5,268 nucleotides of DNA from SCUN01 sp964355365. GTDB lineage: Bacteria > Acidobacteriota > Vicinamibacteria > Vicinamibacterales > SCN-69-37. A program made the translations under genes and the position numbers. Where the stretch lies: assembly GCA_964355365.1 (NCBI GenBank), contig CAYHEX010000305.1, positions 1-5,268 of the forward strand. Direction: 5' to 3'. Each line of letters starts with the position of its first letter. The stretch's first letter is position 1. A model generated the notes under the pieces. The model was given only the letters and a program-made list of their open reading frames with translations. It had not been told where the DNA came from and searched no databases. Below are positions 1 to 4,822 of the stretch, one piece after another.

Positions 1-103
1 CTGGCAGAACAACGTCGGCTCGTGCTGTGAAAGGCGCAATCCGCACAGCACATCTTCAGGCGTGGCTCAGAACTGAGGCGATTGCCGTCGCTACGCTGTG
101 CGC

Positions 104-625
104 ATGATGAAACCGCGAACGATGCTGCTGCTCATTGCCCTGCTGGTGGCGCCCGCGTTGGCCGGGGCGCAAACCCACGCCACCGTCAACGACGGATCAC
201 GCGTGCGACTCTGGACGTCGAACGGCGTTCAACCCGTCATCGGCCGGGTCATCAGACAGAACGCAACGACCATGACGCTCGAAGTGGCCGGAGGCAAAGG
301 ATTGATGGTCACGCGCGAAACGGTGACGCGGCTGGAAGTCAGCAAACAGCGTTCGCGGGGCGCAACGGTCGCCTGGGGCATGCTCTTTGGCGCCATCGGC
401 GGATTTATTGGAGGCGCCGCTCAAGGCGACGATCCCCACGGATGGACCGCCGTGGACAAAGGAGTCGTGATCGCGGTCCCTGGGGCGATGGTGGGCCTGA
501 TCACAGGGCTGGTCATCGGCCCCGGCAAAGATCACTGGTCAGAAGTAGGCAGTAAAACCACCGCGACCCTGACGCCCGTCGTCACACGCAGACGCATCGG
601 CCTCGCCGGTTCGGTGCGCTGGTAA
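104..625 (+). CDS. Small exported/membrane protein with glycine-zipper segments, function unknown
   Basis: I do not recognise a named family. The 173-residue product opens with a Sec-type signal peptide: a basic start (MMKPR), a hydrophobic run at about residues 7-20, and a likely cleavage site near AGA-Q (residues 21-23). Residues 30-80 look like a small beta-rich domain that begins GSRVRLW and ends TRLEVS. Two glycine-rich hydrophobic stretches follow at about 86-107 and 120-141, with GAIGGFIGG and GAMVGLITG spacing typical of glycine-zipper membrane segments, and then a polar DHWSEV. The C-terminus ends in an aromatic residue (SVRW), as envelope proteins often do. I chose ATG 104; ATG 107 and GTG 98 are in frame and possible. 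No clear Shine-Dalgarno sequence precedes any of them. It stands alone, convergent with the citryl-CoA lyase-like gene. The location in the envelope is inference; the coding call rests on the signal peptide and domain pattern. Confidence 0.72.
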   Translation: MMKPRTMLLLIALLVAPALAGAQTHATVNDGSRVRLWTSNGVQPVIGRVIRQNATTMTLEVAGGKGLMVTRETVTRLEVSKQRSRGATVAWGMLFGAIGGFIGGAAQGDDPHGWTAVDKGVVIAVPGAMVGLITGLVIGPGKDHWSEVGSKTTATLTPVVTRRRIGLAGSVRW

Positions 626-660
626 CGCGACCCTGGAACGGAACCTGAGCCCCGCCCTTA

Positions 661-757
661 CCGACAAGCGCTCTTCACCGCACCCCACCTAGCTTTTCCC
701 GACCGGCGGCTTTTCACTGCACACCGCCTGCCTTTGCCGACAAGCGCTTTCCACGGT
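661..757. repeat. Three degenerate tandem units with a 38-bp period
   Basis: Units begin at 661, 699 and 737, exactly 38 bases apart. CCGACAAGCGCT is identical at 661-672 and 737-748. The middle unit starts CCGACCGGCGGC and then shares a TTTTCACTGCAC-like stretch with the first unit (CTTCACCGCAC). Units 1 and 2 match along most of their length if one or two single-base gaps are allowed; unit 3 fades after about 757 and runs up to the stop codon of the minus-strand gene. The core contains the palindrome AAGCGCTT (742-749). The array fills most of the gap between two convergent genes. It could be a decayed dispersed intergenic repeat; no function is shown. Confidence 0.6.
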
Positions 758-761
758 GTCC

Positions 762-1556
762 CTATTTCCTTCGTCCCGGCAACCGTCTGGCCGCGGGGCC
801 GTCGTAGGTGTGGTGTGTGGGATCGATCGCCCGCATCGGGGCTTCGCGCGCCTGTTCTTCGAGGCTGTGCGCGGCCAGGCCGGGCACGCGCGAGATGAGC
901 AGCAGCGCATCCGCGATTTCGGACGGCAGGCCCGCGTCGCCCGAGACGGCGGCAATCGCGCCGTCGATGTTGATGGGCATGGGACGTGAGGCGAGGTCGG
1001 GGTGATTCGCCAGCGAACGCTCGATGGCGCGCAGCATCTGCGAGTAGGGGCCGTCCACGCCGAGTTCGAGCGCCAGTTGCATGAGTCGAGACGCGCGCGG
1101 GTCCTTGGTGTGGTGGCGGTGGCCGAAGCCGGGGGGCGGAATCTCCGCCGCCTCGAGCACCCGCGCGACCAGCATGTCCGCGGCGTCCTGCATCGTGTGG
1201 CCGTTGTGCATGTGCGTGAGCGCCTCGTCGATCCGCGCGCGGCACGAGAGGATGTCGCCGCCGTGATGCGGGCCGAAGCCGAGAATGCCGGCCGCAACAG
1301 CGCTGCGCAGCGACGAGCCCGTCGTGGCCGCGTTGCGAGCCGACAGCGTGGACGGCGGCGTGGCGCCATGATCAATGAAGGACACGAGCATCGCGTCAAC
1401 CAGCCGACTGATGGCGGGGCTGGGGAGCTCGCCCGTCAGCAGCAGGTAGATGACCTCGCCAAAGCCGTACCGCCCCATCATCTCGTCGAGCGGGTAGCCG
1501 CGGACGAGAATGCGATTCGGACCGATGTCGGTGAGCGATGTGCGCCAGCTATTCAT
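762..1556 (-). CDS. Citryl-CoA lyase-type short citrate-synthase-fold protein
   Basis: This 264-residue protein has the citrate synthase fold but lacks the large N-terminal part of true citrate synthases (roughly 370-430 residues). Its length fits citryl-CoA lyase and the C-terminal module of ATP-citrate lyase, which cleave citryl-CoA to acetyl-CoA and oxaloacetate. All three catalytic positions of the family are recognisable: His98 in GPHHGG (95-100), His146 in PGFGHRHH (142-149), and Asp198 in PINIDG (194-199). The N-terminal WRTSLTDIGPNRI and RGYPLDEMMGRYGF stretches are also typical of the citryl-CoA lyase group. ATG 1556 was chosen because the family similarity starts there; upstream sequence in this frame is antisense noise within upp. 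It begins 7 bases after the upp stop, so it is probably co-transcribed and coupled, with only a weak TAGG as ribosome-binding sequence. The stop is TAG at 764-762. A citryl-CoA synthetase partner is not visible, so the physiological reaction is uncertain. Confidence 0.88.
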   Translation of the reverse strand: MNSWRTSLTDIGPNRILVRGYPLDEMMGRYGFGEVIYLLLTGELPSPAISRLVDAMLVSFIDHGATPPSTLSARNAATTGSSLRSAVAAGILGFGPHHGGDILSCRARIDEALTHMHNGHTMQDAADMLVARVLEAAEIPPPGFGHRHHTKDPRASRLMQLALELGVDGPYSQMLRAIERSLANHPDLASRPMPINIDGAIAAVSGDAGLPSEIADALLLISRVPGLAAHSLEEQAREAPMRAIDPTHHTYDGPAARRLPGRRK

Positions 1557-1563
1557 CAGCGGC

Positions 1564-2187
1564 CTATACGGTGCCGTACAGGCGGTCGCCGAAGTCGCCC
1601 AGACCCGGCACGATGAATTTGTGGGCGTTGAGCTCACGGTCGATGACGGGCGTGAAGATGTGCACGCCGGGATGCGCCCGCTCCACTTCCGCAATCCCTT
1701 CCGGGGCGGCCACGATGCAGATGAGGCGGATGTCCTGTGCGCCCGCGCGCTGCAGCATCGTGATGGCCGCAACGGCACTGCCACCCGTGGCCAGCATCGG
1801 ATCGATGATGAGCGCGGTGGAGTGTGACAGGTCCGGCGGCAGCTTCTTGTAGTACTGCGACGCGACCGCCGTCTGCTCATCGCGCTGCAATCCGATGTGG
1901 CCGACCCGCGCGTGCGGCAGAATCTCGAGCACCGCATCGACCATGCCGAGCCCGGCGCGCAGCACCGGCACCACGACGACGTCGGCTTGCAGCCGCTGGC
2001 CCGTGGTGGTTTCGAGCGGCGTCTCGATCGTCACCGTCGACGTTGGGAGCGCCCGGCTGGCCTCGGCCGCCAGGATCAAGCTGATCCGATAGGCGAGCCG
2101 GCGGAAGTGACTGGTGGAGGTCGCCTTGTCACGCAACAACGCCAACGCGTCTTGCGCGACCGGATGATCAATCACATGGACGGGCAC
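1564..2187 (-). CDS. upp: Uracil phosphoribosyltransferase
   Basis: Converts uracil and PRPP to UMP and pyrophosphate in cytosolic pyrimidine salvage. The 207-residue length matches the usual size of about 208. The PRPP-binding motif IIDPMLATGGSA lies at residues 127-138. The uracil-site motif PGLGDFGDRLYGT is at 194-206, and PVLRAGLGM at 74-82 and YYKKLP at 112-117 are also standard. The start is GTG 2187, because the family typically opens PVHVIDHP directly after the initiator; GTG 2202 and GTG 2175 are in frame but fit less well. There is no Shine-Dalgarno sequence upstream, and a TATATT hexamer lies only 6 bases before the start, so the mRNA may be leaderless. The reading frame stays open upstream for hundreds of codons across the divergent amidohydrolase gene, but that part is antisense high-GC noise. 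It is followed after 7 bases by the citryl-CoA lyase-like gene. Confidence 0.95.
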   Translation of the reverse strand: MPVHVIDHPVAQDALALLRDKATSTSHFRRLAYRISLILAAEASRALPTSTVTIETPLETTTGQRLQADVVVVPVLRAGLGMVDAVLEILPHARVGHIGLQRDEQTAVASQYYKKLPPDLSHSTALIIDPMLATGGSAVAAITMLQRAGAQDIRLICIVAAPEGIAEVERAHPGVHIFTPVIDRELNAHKFIVPGLGDFGDRLYGTV

Positions 2188-2193
2188 GGCACG

Positions 2194-2199
2194 AATATA
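2194..2199 (-). promoter_or_regulatory. Possible -10 element of the upp promoter
   Basis: On the minus strand TATATT (TATAAT with one mismatch) ends 6 bases before the GTG start of upp. Transcription would begin at or within a base or two of the initiator, giving a leaderless mRNA, consistent with the missing Shine-Dalgarno sequence. No convincing -35 box is seen about 17 bases upstream. The call rests on position and an AT-rich hexamer in GC-rich DNA. Confidence 0.35.
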
Positions 2200-2236
2200 C
2201 ACCGCACCGGGCCTCGCCGCGTGGCAGGCATAGCGA

Positions 2237-2242
2237 TAGAAT
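2237..2242 (+). promoter_or_regulatory. Possible -10 element of the amidohydrolase-hpt-rpiB-deoC operon
   Basis: TAGAAT (TATAAT with one mismatch) ends 8 bases before ATG 2251. A start site about 7 bases downstream would fall at or next to the initiator, so this transcript may also be leaderless; no Shine-Dalgarno sequence lies before 2251. A short inverted repeat, GCGAT (2233-2237) and ATCGC (2245-2249), straddles the hexamer and could be an operator or chance. No -35 box is recognisable. Confidence 0.3.
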
Positions 2243-2250
2243 CGATCGCA

Positions 2251-3657
2251 ATGCGTTCCCTCCGATTGCTTCTTCCTGCGGCCGCGCTGGTGGTCGCCAC
2301 GGCGGCGCTGGTCACAGTGGCCCGGGGACAGGCGCGGACGCCCGTGACGCTGATCATCACCGGCGGCACCGTGGTCACCCAGAATGCCGGACGGCAGGTG
2401 ATTCCGAACGGCGCGATCGCGATCGATCACGACGTGATCGTCGCGGTGGGCCCGGCCGAAGACATCGGGGCGAAGTACGACGGTGCCGAGACGATCGACG
2501 CCCGCGGGCAGGTGGTGCTGCCCGGCCTGATCAACACCCACACGCACGCCGCCATGGTGCTGTTTCGCGGGCTCGGCAGCGACACGGCCCTGATGGACTG
2601 GCTGAATCAATACATTTTTCCGGCGGAGAAGGCGCACGTGTCGCCGGACTTCGTGCGTGTGGGCACGCGCCTCGCCGCGCTCGAGATGATCGAGTCGGGC
2701 ACGACGACGTTTACCGACATGTACTACTTCGAAAGCGACGTCGCAGAGGCCACACGCGAGGCCGGCTTGCGCGCGGTCCTCGGCGAGAGCGTGATCAAGT
2801 TCCCGGTGGCGGATGCCGCAACGCCCGAAGCGGGACTTGCGCGCGCCGAGAAGTTCATTCAGGACTGGAAGAGCGACCCGCTCGTGACGCCCGCCGTGGC
2901 GCCTCACGCGCCCTACACACTCGAGCCCGACACGCTGAAACAGGTGCGCGCGTTGGCTAACAAGTACGACGTGCCGATGCTGATCCATCTCTCCGAAACG
3001 CAGGACGAGCAGAAGCAGATCGACGACCGGTTCCACATGACGCCGACGGCGCTGCTCGAATCGCTCGGCGTGTGGACCGGCAAGTCGGTTGGCGCCCACG
3101 GCGTGTGGGTCAACGACACGGACATGGCGATCCTCGCCAAGCGCGGCGTAGGCCTCTCGCACAATCCCGAGAGCAACATGAAGCTCGCCAGCGGCACGGC
3201 GCCGGTCCTCAAGTGGATCACGAGCGGCATCCACACGGGACTCGGCACCGACGGCGCCGCCAGCAACAACGACATGGACATGTTTGAGGTCATGCGGCAA
3301 ACGGCCTTCCTGCACAAGCTCGCCAACATGGACCCGCGCGCGATGCCGGCCTCGCTGGCCCTCGATCTGGCCACGCGCGGCGGCGCCGCGGTCCTGGGGA
3401 TGAGCGCAAAAATCGGCAGCCTTGAAGTGGGCAAGCAGGCCGATGTGATCACCGTGAGCATGGACGGCGCTCGACAGACGCCGATGTTCGACGCCGTGTC
3501 GCAGCTCGTCTACGTCACTCGGGGCGACGATGTGCGGAATACCGTCGTGGCCGGCAAAGTGTTGATGAAGGATCGTCAGGTGACCACGTTGCGCCGCGCG
3601 GATGTGCTCCGCGATGCGCGGGCGATGGCCGAACGAGTGAGGAGCACGCTGAAATGA
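2251..3657 (+). CDS. Exported amidohydrolase, MTA/SAH deaminase-type
   Basis: Metal-dependent hydrolase of 468 residues from the amidohydrolase superfamily, closest in motifs to 5-methylthioadenosine/S-adenosylhomocysteine deaminases (MtaD), which release ammonia from adenine-type substrates. Metal ligands visible are His97 and His99 (NTHTHA), His246 (in LIHLSET) and Asp334 (GLGTDGAASNND). The acid/base pair is Glu249 and His283 (GAHGVW). His219 in APHAPYT and the substrate-loop SHNPESNMKLASG (303-315) are also family hallmarks. Residues 1-27 form a signal peptide or anchor: Arg2 and Arg5, then a hydrophobic run at 6-24, and ARGQA before the mature domain begins near PVTLIITGG. Most family members are cytosolic, so this one may act outside the inner membrane. 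ATG 2251 is favoured because it places the signal peptide at the N-terminus; the open frame upstream is antisense to upp. It heads an operon and its stop overlaps hpt by four bases (ATGA). The exact substrate cannot be read from sequence; other aminohydrolase activities remain possible. Confidence 0.9.
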   Translation: MRSLRLLLPAAALVVATAALVTVARGQARTPVTLIITGGTVVTQNAGRQVIPNGAIAIDHDVIVAVGPAEDIGAKYDGAETIDARGQVVLPGLINTHTHAAMVLFRGLGSDTALMDWLNQYIFPAEKAHVSPDFVRVGTRLAALEMIESGTTTFTDMYYFESDVAEATREAGLRAVLGESVIKFPVADAATPEAGLARAEKFIQDWKSDPLVTPAVAPHAPYTLEPDTLKQVRALANKYDVPMLIHLSETQDEQKQIDDRFHMTPTALLESLGVWTGKSVGAHGVWVNDTDMAILAKRGVGLSHNPESNMKLASGTAPVLKWITSGIHTGLGTDGAASNNDMDMFEVMRQTAFLHKLANMDPRAMPASLALDLATRGGAAVLGMSAKIGSLEVGKQADVITVSMDGARQTPMFDAVSQLVYVTRGDDVRNTVVAGKVLMKDRQVTTLRRADVLRDARAMAERVRSTLK

Positions 3658-4181
3658 AACTGCCGGCAACATTCATCGACCAGGCGAAGATCGCGGCGCG
3701 TATCGTCGAACTGGGGGCGGAGATCCGTCGCGAGGTGGGCGCCGACGAACCCGTGCACGTCATCGCCGTACTCAAGGGCGCGTTCGTGTTCATGGCCGAC
3801 CTGGTTCGCACGATCGACGGGCCCGTCACACTCGATTTCATTGCGGTGTCGAGCTACGGCGCCGGCACGGCGTCATCCGGGCAAGTCCGCCTCTTGAAAG
3901 ACCTCGATCGCAGCATCGAAGGCCGCCACGTGGTCATCGTCGAGGACATCGTCGACACGGGACTCACGCTGTCGTACCTGCAGGAAATCCTGTGGGCGCG
4001 CGCGCCGAAGTCGCTGCGCACGGCGTGCCTGTTGAGCAAGCCGTCGCGCCGGAAGGTGGACGTGCCCGTGGAGTTCGTCGGGTTCACGATCGAAGACCGG
4101 TTCGTGGTGGGCTACGGCCTCGACTTCGATGAGCAGTACCGCCAGTTGCCGTACATCGGCGTGATGGACGGAGCCGAGTAG
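3654..4181 (+). CDS. hpt: Hypoxanthine phosphoribosyltransferase
   Basis: Transfers phosphoribose from PRPP to hypoxanthine (and usually guanine) to form IMP or GMP in cytosolic purine salvage. At 175 residues it has the standard bacterial length. Visible motifs in order are the pyrophosphate loop LKG (40-42), the flexible-loop SSYG (66-69), and the PRPP-binding core VVIVEDIVDTGLTL (93-106), with the acidic pair Glu97-Asp98 and the likely catalytic Asp101. Then come the purine-contacting Lys129 in LLSKPSRR and VGYGLDFDEQYR (152-163). ATG 3654 is supported by GAGGAG at 3639-3644, nine bases upstream, and overlaps the preceding stop as ATGA, which suggests coupled translation. Its stop shares one base with the next start (TAGTG). 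Elsewhere hpt often sits near tilS and ftsH; here its neighbours are a deaminase-type enzyme and sugar-phosphate enzymes, which points to purine nucleoside turnover. Confidence 0.95.
   Translation: MKLPATFIDQAKIAARIVELGAEIRREVGADEPVHVIAVLKGAFVFMADLVRTIDGPVTLDFIAVSSYGAGTASSGQVRLLKDLDRSIEGRHVVIVEDIVDTGLTLSYLQEILWARAPKSLRTACLLSKPSRRKVDVPVEFVGFTIEDRFVVGYGLDFDEQYRQLPYIGVMDGAE
4170..4173 (+). promoter_or_regulatory. Ribosome binding site deciding the GTG start of rpiB
   Basis: GGAG lies seven bases before GTG 4181, inside the last codons of hpt. It supports translation from the GTG that overlaps the hpt stop (TAGTG), and therefore supports the N-terminal extension of the RpiB protein being made. 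Confidence 0.55.
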
Positions 4182-4822
4182 TGGCGGTGCGGTCGTTCGC
4201 CATCATCACGGAAGCTGACGCCCGGCAGATCGAGCCGGGTTCGACCGTGGAGCTCGCAAAGGGTGGGCACGTGACGCCGCTCGCGCAGGACACGCTGCGG
4301 GCGAGGCGCGTGACGGTGGTGCCGGCCGGATCGGTGGACCCGGCGATTCCGGCGGATCTGGCGCCGGTGTTCCCGGCGACGCGCGTGGCGATTGGTTCGG
4401 ATCACACCGGCGTGGCGCTGAAAGCCGCGCTGATCGCGTATCTGCGGCCGAAGGGGATCGCGGTGCATGACCTCGGCACGAATGGCCCCGAGGCCGTGGA
4501 TTACCCGGACATCGCCGCCGCGGTGGCGAAGTCGGTGACGCGGCGCGAATCGGACGCCGGCATCGTGATCGACGGCGCCGGGCTGGGCTCGGCCATTGCC
4601 GCCAACAAGATCCGCGGCGCCCGCGCCACGATGTGCACGACGGTGACGCTGGCGCGGTACTCACGCGAACACAACGGCGCCAACGTGCTGGCGCTCGGCT
4701 CTACGCTCATCGATACGGATGAAGCGCGCGCGATCGTCGAGATGTTCCTGACGACGCCGACGCGTGAGCCGCGGTACCTGAGGCGCCTGATGAAAGTGCG
4801 GCGCCTGGAAGAGAGCTTCTGA
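4181..4822 (+). CDS. rpiB: RpiB-family sugar-phosphate isomerase with EutT/EutQ-like N-terminal module
   Basis: Family role: interconverts ribose 5-phosphate and ribulose 5-phosphate, or related aldose/ketose phosphates. The 213-residue product has two parts. Residues 67-213 are an RpiB core of normal length (about 147), with AIGSDHTG (70-77), DYPD (107-110), GAGLGSAIAANK (132-143), and SREHNGANVLALG (161-173). Residues 1-66 are extra: ITEAD (9-13) and GGHVTPLAQDTL (28-39), then VTVV (44-47), which follow the ITxxD...xxTPxAxxxL...I pattern I recall from the N-termini of EutQ and EutT. A Pro/Ala-rich linker (48-66) joins the parts. The catalytic Cys that usually begins the CGTG motif is replaced by Asp131 (DGAGLG), and the following Thr by Ala133, so the chemistry or substrate may differ. 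GTG 4181 is preceded by GGAG and overlaps the hpt stop; the TGA shares one base with the deoC ATG. The family is secure; isomerase activity and microcompartment association are inferred. Confidence 0.88.
   Translation: MAVRSFAIITEADARQIEPGSTVELAKGGHVTPLAQDTLRARRVTVVPAGSVDPAIPADLAPVFPATRVAIGSDHTGVALKAALIAYLRPKGIAVHDLGTNGPEAVDYPDIAAAVAKSVTRRESDAGIVIDGAGLGSAIAANKIRGARATMCTTVTLARYSREHNGANVLALGSTLIDTDEARAIVEMFLTTPTREPRYLRRLMKVRRLEESF

Noticed and set aside
1..103. Possible end of an upstream gene in one of the plus frames
   Set aside because: Each plus frame stops within about 107 bases and none of the short peptides has a recognisable motif, so no reading frame can be preferred. No promoter is convincing either: TACGCT at 92-97 is a poor -10 match.
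691..716. Rho-independent terminator (GC-rich stretch followed by CTTTTC)
   Set aside because: The best stem is only about three base pairs (CCG 699-701 with CGG 707-709) and the T-run is four bases, which is too weak to call.
661..774. CRISPR-like array
   Set aside because: Only three units, similarity extends across the whole period instead of alternating repeat and spacer, and there are no cas genes.
762..1556. Citrate-synthase-like gene as a truncated or broken citrate synthase
   Set aside because: All three catalytic residues and a natural N-terminus are present, and the length fits citryl-CoA lyase-type proteins, so no truncation needs to be assumed.
1897..2250. Open plus-strand extension upstream of the amidohydrolase start
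   Set aside because: It is antisense to upp, and it would bury the signal peptide 118 residues inside the protein. ATG 2251 is far more plausible.
2424..2440. 17-base palindrome CGATCACG-A-CGTGATCG
   Set aside because: It lies inside the amidohydrolase coding sequence, encodes conserved-looking residues (IDHDVIV), and is surrounded by GATC-rich codons. Chance is the simplest explanation.
2203..3672. Very long open minus-strand frame running through the amidohydrolase gene into upp
   Set aside because: It is antisense to a gene with complete catalytic motifs, its translation is rich in Arg, His and Ala without recognisable motifs, and long antisense frames are common in high-GC DNA. Only the part from 2187 downward (upp) is real.
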